Shown: positions 1-11,712 of the stretch, piece after piece
How positions within the stretch are numbered: position 1 is the stretch's first letter
Layout of the letters: the number at the start of each line of letters is the position of its first letter
DNA from: Cyanophora paradoxa
Lineage: Eukaryota; Glaucocystophyceae; Cyanophorales; Cyanophoraceae
NCBI GenBank assembly: GCA_004431415.1
Contig: QPMI01000569.1
Span: forward strand, 124,001-188,000
Reading direction: 5' to 3'
DNA: 64,000 nt
Notes under the pieces: model-generated
What the model saw: the letters and a program-made list of their open reading frames with translations, nothing else
Databases searched by the model: none
What the model was told of the DNA's origin: nothing
Position numbers and translations under genes: made by a program

Positions 1-789
1 GCTCTCGCTCTCGGACGCCTCGTGCGTGGGGCGCAACGGGCCGGCCTTCCGCCGCTTCCTGGACGAGGGCCTCCTCTCCGGCCTCTTCGCCAACGCCGAG
101 GAGGTCCGCCCCGCACCCCGCCCCGCGCAGCGCCCGCGGGGGGTACACACGCCCGCCCGCTCGCAGGCGTCGGTGCTGACGGGAGAAAGGGACCCGCGGG
201 CGGCCACCGACTGGCTCGGGCGGCGATGCCGCGGGGGCGGTGGCGGCGGCGGCTGGGCGGTTGTCACGGACGGCTGCGAGGCGCGCCCGCCCTCGCCCTC
301 GCCCACGCCCTCGGTTCAACTTCTTGTTGTTCCGCTGATCGGCATGCGCGGCAGGGCGCGTACGTGTGGTCCAACGGGCACACGGAGAGGGTGCGCATGC
401 GCTCTCCCGCCAGGCTCGCGACCCTGAATGCCAACGGCCCCCGGCCCTGCGGCCGGCCGGCAGGTCCCCGCTGTCGCCTGCCCCGAGCCCCTCGACAGCA
501 CCGGCGCCGGCGACGCCTACGCGGTGCGCGCCCCTCCCATCCCCTCCTCTCTCTCCCTACCGGCCGCTCGGCTCTTCTGAGGCCGGCGGGGCGCGGGGCG
601 CGCGCGGGGCGGGGCGGGGCGGGGCAGGGAGCGGTGCTGTACGGGCTCTACTCGGCCGGGTGGTCCCTGCGCGAGGCGGCGGCCTTCGGCGCCTCCCTCG
701 CCGCCCGCGTCGTCGCCCGCTTCGGCGCCCGCCTGCCCCCGGGCGAGCCCTACGCCCAGGCATGGCGCCCCGGCGGGGGAGGCCTGTAG
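1..789 (+). CDS. PfkB-family carbohydrate/nucleoside kinase, 3' part
   Basis: Carboxy-terminal half of a ribokinase/adenosine-kinase fold enzyme, which phosphorylates a sugar or nucleoside with ATP; the substrate cannot be told from this part. Spliced pieces read LSLSDASCVGRNGPAF, ASVLTGERDPRAATDW, AVVTDGCEGAYVW, then PEPLDSTGAGDAYA, the PfkB signature 2 with the catalytic Asp of the GAGD anion hole. The last exon gives VLYGLYSAGWSLREAAAF and ends at TAG 787-789. Introns lie about at 103-170, 281-354 (a GC donor after GAG, with the frame continuing CEG-AYVW), about 397-460 and before the last exon. The 5' half lies outside the window. Family assignment is firm; the exact member is not. Confidence 0.85.
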   Translation, partial: ALALGRLVRGAQRAGLPPLPGRGPPLRPLRQRRGGPPRTPPRAAPAGGTHARPLAGVGADGRKGPAGGHRLARAAMPRGRWRRRLGGCHGRLRGAPALALAHALGSTSCCSADRHARQGAYVWSNGHTERVRMRSPARLATLNANGPRPCGRPAGPRCRLPRAPRQHRRRRRLRGARPSHPLLSLPTGRSALLRPAGRGARAGRGGAGQGAVLYGLYSAGWSLREAAAFGASLAARVVARFGARLPPGEPYAQAWRPGGGGL

Positions 790-1654
790 CTAGACAGTGC
801 GAACGCAGCGGAAGGGTACTCGCAGTGGAAGCGGTGAGCCTCGTCCCTTGATCATAACTCGAGGTCCCCACGTGAGCCTCGAAATGAAGGCCCCCCCTCG
901 TTGAAAACGAAGCCACGTGCGAACGGATAGAAGCTCGTGATTGGCGGCGGTTTCCCTGTTGCAGCAAGTTCCGAATTGACGCAAGTTGAACGGCCACCTC
1001 GCGGCAACTTGCAAGCTTAATGAATCCTTATGATTGGCCTCTTCAAGGCGGCTTACCCGGCAGGCCCACTGTCTTCTGCGAACGAAGTGGTCTCGCCGGA
1101 GCTGTCGTGCTCACGCGTCGGCCTTTCTGCTAGCAAGCGCGCCGCCTCGCCGGCAGCAGCAACAGCAGACTTCACGAAGCTTCCAGCGCTCGCAGCAGAC
1201 CAGCGCGCGCGCAAAACAGAGAAGCGGCTCCGTCGCCGCCCCAGAAGCTTCCCGAACCCATCCGCTGCGCGAGCAGCGACAGCGCCTTCCGTTGACGTCG
1301 AGCGGGCCGGCAAGGAGCCGGCCGACATTGTAGAACAGCAAGCGAGCTGCGGCGCAGCTCGCAATCGAAGAAGCGTCGCCGCCTAGAGAGTTCAGACCAG
1401 CTGCCGTTGCGCCTGAGCTTGAGCACGCCGCGCCCGGCCCGGCGGTCATCTATTGTCGTCACCTGGGCCGGCTTGCCGGCCAACAGCGTAGGAGAACCAA
1501 GAATCCAAGATGTCCCGGCGGAGTTCCATCTCGAAATACGTGCGCATGCGCGCGCGTTCAACTTCCGAGCCCGCGCGAGCCGGCGCCGCGCGTGCCGCTC
1601 CGAGCCGCCTTCGTATAACCGCGATTCGTTGTTTAGATTGTTCCTGATCCCGGC
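790..1654. other. intergenic region, no gene supported
   Basis: About 865 bases between the PfkB stop and the first ATG of the TmcB-like gene A. It is less GC-rich than its surroundings up to about 1060 and then GC-rich again. Several open frames of about 100 residues exist on both strands (for example 1030-1386 and 1053-1364), but they overlap each other, show no recognisable domain and have arginine/alanine-rich shadow composition. It probably holds the kinase 3' UTR and the promoter/5' UTR of gene A. Confidence 0.5.
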
Positions 1655-4600
1655 ATGCCGTCCACGGGCGACGGCGCTGCCGCTGGCGCTGGGCCAGCAG
1701 CGCCATCGCTGTCCGGCGCCATCGCCGCGCCGGCTGCGATGGACAAGCTGGAAACGGGCTCGGTCCATTCGGCGGCCACCGGCACGGAGTCGCAGATCCG
1801 TGCGTCTGCCGAACCGCGCAGCGCGCAGGCCGGCCGGCCGAGGCGGCGCGCGCCTGCCGCGACCGGCCGGCTCGCGCGCGCCCCGGCCTTCGGGCAGCTC
1901 CGGCTTGATCGCTTTCCCCCGCGCGCCGGGCACGCGCAGTGATGGAGATGGAGGGGCTGCAAGAGCGCAAGACGGTGCGCGAGCCTGCGCTGCCGGCCTC
2001 GCTGGGGCCGCGCCGGCGCCGGCCGAGCTCCGAAGTTCTCACGCGCGCGGGGCCCGCAGGAGGACGCGCTCTTCGGAACCCTCTTCACAATGACCTCCCG
2101 TTCGCCCCGCCGCTCGCGCCGCCTCCTGAGCGCGGAAATCGCAACTTATCATGACCCGGGCCCGCAGGAAACTCCCAGACCAAGACCCGCCTCTCCACCC
2201 GGTGCGTCCGACCACGACCTGCGAGCGCGCCGCGCCACGTGCACGTCTCGCACCGCGCCTGACCGCCGCTGCGGGCAGAGTCGTGGTCTTCCTCTTCTTC
2301 ACGCTCCTCGACTTCGTCCAGCTCATCGGCCTCGCCTACGACGACACCGTCTGGCACCCCGACGTCGTCGGTGCGGCCCCCCGCCGCCGCGGGCTCGAGC
2401 TCGGCGCTGTCTTGACTTGGCTCCGGCTCCGGCTCCGCAGGCTGGCTCGCGTTCCTCTTTGAGATCAGCCGGGTTCGAGCCCTTGCGCATGCGGCGCCCT
2501 CTCTCGCCTTCCGGATCCGCGCTGAGGCCGGCCCTTCCCGCAGCGGCTGAACGCGCTGGGCCGCATGTGGATGGTCGCTTTCTACTACATCGCCGCCATC
2601 GCCGTGCTGAGCGCCATCGGCCTCCTGATTTACGTTGGATTCCTCTTCAAGGTGCGAGAGGGCCGGGCGCCTTTTCTCTCCATATAGCTACCCGCTTCGG
2701 ACTTCCGTTGAGTGAGAGCTTCGTCCGCAGCGCGACCGCTTTCAAATGTTTCCGGTGAAAGCGCTCCGCATCCTCGTCACGATCCTCGTGACGGTGCGAC
2801 TCCGCCGCTGATCTCTGAGCGGCCTCCGCCCTGCGCGTCTGATAGCGTCCCGGCGCTGCAGGCGCTCTACATTACGGTGCTGGAGATCCTCATCTCCCCC
2901 TTCGACTGCGTCTTCTCGGGCACCTGCCTCGAGCTCAGCAGCATCGTCCAGGCGAGCCGCCCGGCTCCGTGCACGTGCCTCGTTCGGATCCAATATTCAT
3001 CCGGCTCCGAGCAGATGGGCATCTCGTTCATCCTGCTGCTCGTCTTCATGCCCTTCTGCCTCCTCATGTCCCTCGTCTTCCACGACCATGAGGTGCCCGC
3101 TGCCCCGGCCCCTGCTTCCTTTCTTTCGTGCACCAATTTCGGCCACGCAGACTCACTCGCCGGACCTTGAGTCCCGTGAGTCGCCATCCGCGCCCCGCGC
3201 GCCCGCCTTGCCGGCGCCGGCGCGGCTGACGCGCGGCAGGGCCGACCGGCCGCGGCGACCTGCTCTACCTCGCCTCCCGTACGGTCCTCGTGCTCGCCCG
3301 CCACTTCCTCTGGCCCTACAGGCGCGCCGCCGCGCACCCGCCCGTCGCTTCCGAACTGACGCCTCTCATCCCGCAGCCCGAGCCTCGTCGGTCTGCTGGT
3401 CGCCGCTGCGTCGGGCCTGCAGGCCGGGTACACGGCCGTCTTCCTTCCCTACTACCGCCGCTCCATCAACACCTTCAAGGCCTGGCTGTAAGTGGCGCGT
3501 CTGCGACCTCCGAATCGCGATCTCAGAGGGCGCCGCTGCGCAGGTTCATGGGAGCGGCGGTTTTCTCGCTGGGGACTGTGGCGCTGCGGAACGCGACCGC
3601 TGACGGCCGCTACGCCGCCTCCATTGCCGTCCTCGTCGCCCTCGTGCCCCTCGGCGCCATCGGCGCCCTCGTCGCAGGTGCCCCGTCCACGTCCTTTCTT
3701 AGGGCAAATGCACTCGGTCTGACGTCTCTCCGCCCATCAACGGCAGAGTTCCGGCACTACCGCATCTCGCGGGCGTTCCTCAAGATCCCCGCGGCGCACG
3801 CCTCGGTGCTGGTGGCCGGCGGCTCCTCGCAAGAGGAGGCGTCGGCAAAGGCCGCCGCCGCCGCCGCCGCCGACCTCGCCGAGGTGCGAGTTCCTTCTTT
3901 CCCGCGACCCTTCCGGAACATTTTGCACGATTCTCGCGATCTTGATTAATATTCTTGCACAGAGCACGCACGGTGGTGGCATGGCGCGGGCCCTCGTCCG
4001 TCGCGCCCGCACCGTCACCAAGTCGATCTCGACCCTCGGCGGCCCGCTCGCCGCCGCCATCTTCGACAACGGCGACGACGGCGATGGGCACGAGCCCGGC
4101 GCAGGCGGCCAGGGGCCTTTCCTCCTCGAGCAGGAGGTCGAGGTGCGCCGCCGCTCCCCCGCACCCGATGGGCCCGCGTGACTGACTCGTGCGACAGGTT
4201 GCCGTTCGCTTCCTGCGGCTGACGCGCCACCCGAGCGCGGGGCTGCTCGACGCGGCCGAGGCCGTTTACAAGCGCGGCATGCAGCAGTTCCCCAAGGTGC
4301 GGGGGGCTTTCGCAGTTTCGCGAGACGTGTGAGCTCCTCTAACGTGTCCCCTTTCGCAGAGCGCCTATGTGCGGTGCGGCAAGACGTGGATCCGCCTCAC
4401 TTTCATCGCAAATGGTAACGCTGTCCGCCCACAGGATCACGTACGCGAGCTTCCTGCAGAGCTACCGCAAGAACGTCCCCGGCGGTGCGGCCACACCGGC
4501 CCCCGCGCGCTGCGCGTCGGGCTCTCGGTCGGCTGACGGCGGCGGCGGGCGCAGCGATGGTGGCGCTCAAGGACGCGTGGCAGCGGAAGCCGCCGTTCGA

Positions 4601-7600
4601 CCAGCGCTTCTGGCTCTCCTCCATCCGCCGCTCGTGGGAGCAGATGAACCAGGGGCAGTCGGCCGGCCAGGGCGAGTCCCTCTCCTTCATCAAGGTGCCC
4701 CCGGCCCGCCTCCCCCTCGACTTTGTCCCTCACGCCTGGCCGCGCCGCAGATGCTCGAGTTCAAGCGGCTCCTGACGGTCACCCAGGCGCACCACAACCA
4801 GGTCCGCAGACCGCTCGGAATTTTCGTTGGCTCTCGGCGCGCGGCCAACGCGGCTGCTCTGGACAGGCGGTGGTGCACGTGCGGGCGTTCTGGCGCGGCC
4901 TCGCCCGCAAGCGCGTCCTCCTCCCCGCCGTCCTCGATAACGTCGGAAAGAAGCTGGAGGAGATTCGCAAGGTGGGCACCGCGCTGATGCCGTCGCGCCC
5001 CTTCAAATTTATGCTCTCCAAGTCTCACGTTCATGTTCAGGTCAAGTCGAAGGCTGATGAGGGCTACCGCCGCCTCTTGAGTGCGCCTCCCGCAGCTGCC
5101 CCCTCGATCGCCCGCTTCTCGGCGCGGCGCCTGACGCCGGCCGCAGCGCAGTACCCGCGCTCGAAGCTGCTGATCCGCTCCTACGCGGCCTTCCTCCTGC
5201 ACGTCGGCAACGAGGCAGAGGCCGCCGCCGTCCAGTTCGCCAAGGCCGACGAGATCGAGGAGGTGCGTCTGTATGCGCGGTGATATCGACAAATGGACGA
5301 GGCATCCTCGTTGCATGCCGTCCACTTCAATCAGTACTAAAGATCTCGATGGATGTTGCCAAATTGCCAGATCTGACGCTTCTGCCGCGCTAGGCCGAGA
5401 TGCGTGAGCGCCTTGCGAACGGCGGCGGGGGCGGCTCGTCCCTGGGCACGTCGTCCCAAGGCACCAGCGAGGACAAGGCCTCGGAATCCATCGGGTCCTC
5501 CAGCCACTCTTCCTCCGCCAAGCGCAAGACCGGCAACGGCGACTTCGGTGCGGTCAAAGAGTGTTACGGTTGAAATCCGGCGAGGGCTCACGCAGTTCCG
5601 CAGAGATCATCCAGCAGGAGAATGGCGCGATGAAGATTCTCAAGTTCGGCATCGTCGTCGGCATCGGCGTCCTAATGGCCCTCTCCGCCGTCAGCTACGG
5701 TCCGCCCACAGCGACGGCTTTTCGCGCCGCGAAAATCGCCTCTGATGCCTCCGTAGCGGTAATCCGCGACCTGTTCGGTGGCTACGACCAATCCGTCAAG
5801 CGCAACAAGGGCGTGATTGCACTGCTCCGCATGATCCTCGAGTGCGGCCTTCCCACTGCCTTGCGCCTCCGCTAATGGCATCGATGTCATTTCCGACTCG
5901 AACTGCGCAGGGCGTGCCACCAGACGCGCACGCTGAACATTGCCGCGCGCGAAAACGACAAGGCCGCGATGGATGAAACGGTCACCAACCTCGCCACCAT
6001 GTCCGAGGCGAGTTTTAAAACTGCCTTTGTACCGTTAACGTTATTATTATTACTTGATCTCTGGCCGAATCATGACGTGGCTGACCGTCCGACGGTTCTC
6101 GCAGACCTTCCTTGATGCTTTCCGCTCCATTTACATGGGAATCAACGGCGTGACACGCTCGAACGACGCTGCCGTGAACCGTCAGTCTTTTGGGCTTTAT
6201 CCTGGATCGCCTTGCGTAAATCGTTTCGCCTCATGCAGGTATGTGGACCGACCAAAACGTCCGCATGCAGGTACGCGGTTTGAGTCGCGTTGTGAAATCC
6301 GCCTACCCGCTCCGCGCTAACGGCGCCATCGGCAGAAATACGTCAGCATCCCGCCGGCGCACTACGTCGACACGTACACGTCGCTCTGGGTGCGTCGGCG
6401 ATGGATCCCGAGACCATTGGGACCGTCATCTCACCGGCTTCCATCGCAGGACGCCGGAAATCTCTTCGCGACGAAGGCCCGGCAGTTCTCCCACAGCACC
6501 GTCGCTGGTGCGCACGATTCAAATGGAAAAGAGCCATCGGTGCATCGAAATTCTGAGCGTCCGCTCCGCGTGCAGACTGGAAGGACGCGCACGCGTCGGA
6601 CCTCTTCCGCTACGTCACTCGCAACGGTGCGAGAGCGATGGCTTTCGCTGCGAAATTCGCTTCTTTGTTGACGCGGCTGCGCGCAGCCATGTACGGCTTC
6701 CAGCAGGCGATGGAGAGGGCCGCCAACACGTACCAGCTGGAGGTAATTCGCGCAAAAGGAGAATAGAAGGGGCTTGGGGCCAGCGCGTGCAAGGCGGATG
6801 TTGCACATGTACATTTGAATAGACTAACGGCGGCGCTCCGCTCGCGGCGAGCAGACGTTCGTGAAAACGGACAGCTCTAAGGCGATCCTCGGGACTCTGC
6901 TGGCTCTCTTTTTAGGGACTATCATCTCTCTAATCCTCGGAGTGTTTCGAGTGCGCTGCTTGCTGCCATTGACGCGCCCCCTCCCCCTCGCGCATTTGGG
7001 GACCGCCTTCACCACTCAAGACCTACGTTAGCACCTCCAGCAGCAAAGCCGTGCTAGGGGTTTTGCTAGCTCTGTTCGTCTCGACCATTGCGGGCCTCAT
7101 CCTGGGCCTGCTAATGGTTCAACACACCCGCCCCCGCCCCCGCCCCCGCCCCCCACCCTTCAGATTCGGCCACCCCGCGGCCGCCCATCCGAAATCAGAG
7201 CTGCCAGAGCAAGCGGCCCCCGCCCGGGCCTGGAGCTCTCCACGCCTAACCTCGCCTCTTGACTTTCGCGTCGACAGCCGAGCGCATTAGCCGATAATCT
7301 CTAGAACTTCGATGCCGCATACTAGTCTCCTGGTCTAGACCTCTGACATCCGTCTCGTCGTGCGCGACAGCCCGCCTTCGCGAAAGTGCGCAAGAACCAG
7401 CGCGGAGGTGCCTGCGCCCTTGCCGGCAGCTGCGTCCAAAGGCGCCCGCCTGACGCCACCGCGCGCGCAGTCTCCGACATCCTCCTGGCGATGCCCCGCG
7501 CCCGTGCGTGCCGATTGCAGCCCGATCCGACGTGGCGCCCCGGGCTTTTCCGTCGGTGGCTGAGGCGCCGGCGCAGTGATGCGGCAGCTGAGCCGGCACT

Positions 7601-10600
7601 ACGCGCACGTTCGCATGGTGGGCGACCGCGCCGAGGACTCGGACCAGGAGAGCTCCGGCGGTGTGCCCCGCCCCGCCCAAACCACAGCAATTACATAATT
7701 AAAACAATAGCCGCCTATATGGCCCCGAACCATTCAACCGCCGATTTGGGAACTGTAACTTTTGAGTTCCGGATACCGGACGAATCCCTCAACGATTTTT
7801 AATGGCCTTCATGAGAATAATACCTTTATGGCTTCGTTTGCGAACCGTTCATCCGCTTATTTCACCATAAATGACCTTGAACGGACTTGAACCTTTAATT
7901 TGAACCTTCCTTCAACTGCATCGGCAGTCGGCTTCGATCCTCGGCTGACGCTCGGGGGGTGGCAGACGAGGCGGAGAGTTCGAAGAAGAAGAATGACGAG
8001 TCCGAGCACGAGGGCGACGGCGAGCACAGCGGCGCCGAGGGCGCGGAGCGGCCGATCACGGCGGAGAACCTGGCCGCAGGGCCGGGCGCCCCGCGCAGCT
8101 TCCTGGAGGAGGCCGCTATGAAGGCGGAGAAGAAGAACCGCCGCAAGAAGGCGCAGAAGTACGAGGGCGCGTCGCAGTCCGAGGACGAGGCGTCGGGCCG
8201 CGAGCTCGCCCGCCGCGAGCGCGGCTCGGGCTCCGAGGCCGCCGGCAAGCGCGGCGCCCACTCCGACCGCTCCCGCAGCAGCAAGTGCGGCCCCGCCCCT
8301 CTCCCACGCGGCCCACCGCCCGCTGACCTCGGATGGTCTAATCAGGGGCAAGGACGGCGAGAAGAAGGAGAAGAAGGAGAAGCGGCACGAGCGGGCGCGC
8401 TCGACGGGCCCCGGGTCCCGCTCGCGCGTCGCCCCCGAAGCCTCCGGCGACAGGTCCGCCCGCTGCCTCCGCGCAGCGCCCCGCGCGGGTGCGGCGCGCC
8501 GACGCTTCGGCGCCGCAGCTCGAGCGAGGCCGAGGGCGGAGCGCGCTCCGAGCGCGGCCGCAAGCGGGAGACAGAGGAGAAGAAGGCCGAGGCGGCCAAG
8601 GCGCGCTCCAAGTCGGCGCCGGCCCAGGCGCCCCTCTCCATGGAGAACCTCCAGCGCCTCGGCTCGGAGGCCCCCGGCCAGGCCCGCCCCGCCTCCCGGC
8701 CCGCCCTGCTACGGCTGCGCTCTGACCTTGCATGTCCTCGCAGGCGGCGCTTCGGCACGTGGCGCTGCAGCAAATGCACCGCCGGCGCGCCGCCTCGCCG
8801 GCCCGCCAGGAGCCGGCCCTTCTCGAGGATGCGTCCGTTCACGCCGGCGCCGCGCTTCCGGGCGTCCCGCCGGCGGTGCCGGAGGCCGGCGACGCGCGCC
8901 CCGCGTCGCGCGGCTCGGCGGCCGGCTCCGGCTCCTCGTCGGCCCGCCGCCGCTTCCTCCCCGAGCTCGAGACCCTCCTCGCGTGCGCCGTCCGCCGTCC
9001 GCCGCCCCCGCGAGGCTCACGGGCGGCGGGCAGGCCGGAGCCGGAGGCGCCGGTGGCGGTCATCGCGACGGGCCACTTTGCGGAGGGCGCCGTGCTGCCC
9101 GACGGCTCCTTCGACTCGAGCGCGAGCGGCAGCGCCGGGAACCTGCCCTCCTTCGACCAGGGCTCCGCCTCGCCCCTGTCTCCCGATGACAACACCAAGG
9201 CACGTTGAACGCTGCCAAGCGCGGCTCGCGCGCCCACGACACCAACCGCGGGCGGCAGGTGGAGCCTGTCTCGGACGGCGAGTCGTCGAGCACCGACACT
9301 GTGGGCCGCGAGAAGCGCGCCGCCGCTCGCGAGCGCTCTCCGCCCCTCCCCATCGGCGGCATCCTCCGCAAGTGAGCGGCCCCAAATCAAACCGTTGTTC
9401 GCCGCCCGCCGCGCACCCCATGCCACTCACTCGGGCTTGTGCTCTCGCTCAGCGGGTCGTCCCACTCGCGCACCCGCTCGCATTCCCATGGGCACGTGTT
9501 CGCTGCCGCTGCCGGCGCACCCGGGTCGATGAGCGAGCGCCGCCGCTCCGTCAATTTCGACCCCGTGCGTCCCGTAGCGCCAAGCTCAAAGCCGCCCTCC
9601 GGGGGTGACGCCGGGGGTGCAGGAGGACCTGTCGAAGGGCGAGTCCAAGGGCCTACACCGCCGCGAGCGCGACCCCGCGACCGTCAAGGACCCCCTCGCC
9701 GAGATCCTGGGCGGCGCCAACCTCTGGGCCCCGCCCCCGGACATGCCCCTCGTGCCCGTGGTCCCCAAGCCGGCCATCAAGCCGCACAAGAGCGAGGAGA
9801 AAGACAAGGATCATGCACGCGGCGACAAGGATCACAAGGATCACAAGGAGAGCAGCAGCGACAGCGACGACGACGAGAAGAAGAAGGCGGCGGCGGCGAA
9901 GAAGAAGAAGCATGACGCCGAGATGGCGAAGCCGGCCGTCAACAACCTCCTCACGTCCCTCACCCGCAAGTACCTCACCTGGTTCTTCATCATCGCTGTG
10001 CGCGGCCCGCACGCTCGCTCGCTCGCGCCCTCGAGCTCGACACCGCTGACGGCGGCGGCGCGGCAGGCTGTGATGTCGGCAAACTTTGCGCTCTGCTTCT
10101 TCTTCATGGACCAGGGCAAGACGGCCTCGATGGAGATCAAGTGCGCCCGCGCCGACCCGCGCCGCGCGGCGCGGCGGGCGGCGGCGGCTGACGGGGGCGC
10201 AGGTACGGCGGCACGCGCCGCGCCGTCGTCCGCGAGCTCGCCTTCCTCTCCCGCGAGCTGTGCGCCCCCGCCCCGCCCCGCCCCGCCCCGCCCGAGCTCT
10301 GTTTGTCCACTGTCTGACGCCCGCCCCCGTTCGCCTTTGCCGCCCGCTACAGGTTCATCAACGACGATCTCGTGCGTTCCGTCGCCCGCGCTGGTTTCTA
10401 GATCTGCGCAGTTCTCACGCCCCGGCGCCAGATCATGCCGTTCAAGGAACTGAAATCACGCCTCGAATCGCGCATGCTCGAGCTCCGCACCATCCACGGT
10501 GCCCCCGACTCCTCACCTGTCTAAACATCTTGCCTCGTTCTGACGTGCGGCTTCGCAGCGGGCCTCAAGTACGGCAACGAGACGATGGGCCTCCCCGGGC

Positions 10601-11712
10601 AGAACAACCGCTACCAAAAGCTCGACGACCTCATGTGCGCGCGCCCCTCCCCCTCGCACCCCCCGCCCCGACCCACGGGTGTTTCGCAGGTACCTGCCCT
10701 CGTGCCTGCTCGACAACCAGGCGGCGTGTGATGCCCTGTCGCCCGAGCGGAAGGACGCCTACAACTACGGCGTTGACAACCTCGTCGCAGTCTTCCTCGA
10801 CAAGGTACCCCGTTTCTCTCTTGCATCCTGACGCGCCATCCTGACGCGAGACGGCGCCGCCAGGTCACCGATATCCTCAAGGTAGGCGTTTCACCCGACT
10901 CGACCCGTCGCCCTCGTTGCGCGCCCGCTGACGCCGTCGCGCGCGCAGGAGGCGGACTGTATCGAGCGGAACTGCGATGTGGCGTCGACCCTCTCCCGCG
11001 CTACTTCCCAGTCCTACGCCTTCATTCAGGAAAGGTGCGCGCTCCATGGATGCACACTATCACAGCCACCCCTTCTCATCGAACAGTGCATTGATATTAT
11101 TCTGTGCAGCTATGGGTTCCTTGACGCGGGCCTGGGCAAGTGCATTGACCTGACTGTCGAGGAGAGCGTCTCCCGCATCGACGTCGTCTACGTCGTCGAG
11201 GGTTCGGGCCCCGCCGCGACCCTTCTCCACGGGCTCTGCGCTCACCGGAACTCTCTCCGCAGGCGTCATTCTCGCCTTCAACATTGTGTCGCTCGCGAGC
11301 CTGTACCTCTTCATGTTCCGGTACCCCCCGTGCCATCCATCGCCCCCGGCCGCCGCTGACGAGTGGTCGCAGGCCCATGATCAAGCAGCTGGTCATCCCC
11401 GCCCCTCGCATCTTCGGCCCTCGCCATCGAAGCCGCTGACCGCCGGCGCGCGCAGGACGACGAGTCGACGCGGCGGGCGCAGCTGCTCGGCATGTTCCCC
11501 CGCGTCATCATCAAGGACAACGCCTTCCTCCACAAGCGCGTACCCCGCCCGATGTCCGCCCACCCGCACCCCTCTGACCGGGGGCCGGCTGCGGGCGCAG
11601 GTACTTCCGCGGCGGCGCAGGCGGCGGCTCGGACGAGAGGAGGAGGGGCAAGGGCGGGGACCACTCGGACGGATCGTCCAGCGAGGACGAAGACAAGGAG
11701 AAGGACAACTGA
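1655..11712 (+). CDS. TmcB/TmcC-like giant multi-membrane protein, copy A
   Basis: Many-exon gene for a large integral membrane protein. In order: N-terminal tail from ATG 1655; exon with EDALFGTLFTM (about 2058); membrane exons at about 2281-2346, 2541-2650 (MVAFYYIAAIAVLSAIG), 2870-3091 and 3388-3676; TPR/HAT-like repeats 4197-5263 (VYKRGMQQFPK, PPFDQRFWLSSIRRSWEQ, MLEFKRLLTVTQAHHNQ, YAAFLLHVGNEAEAAAVQ); membrane segment ILKFGIVVGIGVLMALSAV (about 5637); extracytoplasmic-like exons to 6740; two alternative-looking membrane exons 6855-6950 and 7021-7116; a Lys/Glu/Ser-rich disordered linker 7960-9945; further membrane exons; the shared motif GLKYGNETMGLPGQNNRY (10558-10611); and an acidic tail ending at TGA 11710-11712. 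Repeat spacing and the FD-x-RF motif match the TmcB/TmcC TPR family known from Dictyostelium, ciliates and other protists; its molecular function is poorly known. Start and several splice sites are inferred. Confidence 0.7.
6855..6950 (+). other. alternative membrane exon a of gene A
   Basis: Exon of exactly 96 bases (32 codons, phase 0 to phase 0), preceded by GCAG and followed by a GTGCG donor. It encodes a hydrophobic segment beginning TFVKTDSSKAILGTLL. Its sequence is about 60 percent identical to the next exon. Copies B and C have a single exon at this place (SNRGIAGILFAINVGFV in B). Confidence 0.75.
7021..7116 (+). other. alternative membrane exon b of gene A
   Basis: Exon of exactly 96 bases, phase 0 to phase 0, preceded by CAAG and followed by a GTTCA donor. 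It encodes TYVSTSSSKAVLGVLLAL and onward, aligning without gaps to exon a. The separating intron is 70 bases (6951-7020). Confidence 0.75.
7960..9945 (+). other. disordered charged linker of gene A
   Basis: Coding region within gene A, low in hydrophobic residues and rich in Glu, Lys, Ser, Asp and Arg (for example AESSKKKNDESEHEGDGEH, GKDGEKKEKKEKRHERAR, DKDHKDHKESSSDSDDDEKK). It sits between two membrane segments. Copies B (about 15000-16850) and C (about 29100-30430) have disordered linkers at the same place with unrelated sequence. Confidence 0.6.

Noticed and set aside
1030-1386. Small gene upstream of TmcB-like copy A
   Set aside because: Overlapping open frames exist on both strands with shadow composition; no motif or splice-consistent extension was found.
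7959-9608. Single 549-codon gene
   Set aside because: The first part is the disordered linker exon of gene A; later parts change to arginine-rich shadow frames where introns are crossed. Treated as part of gene A.
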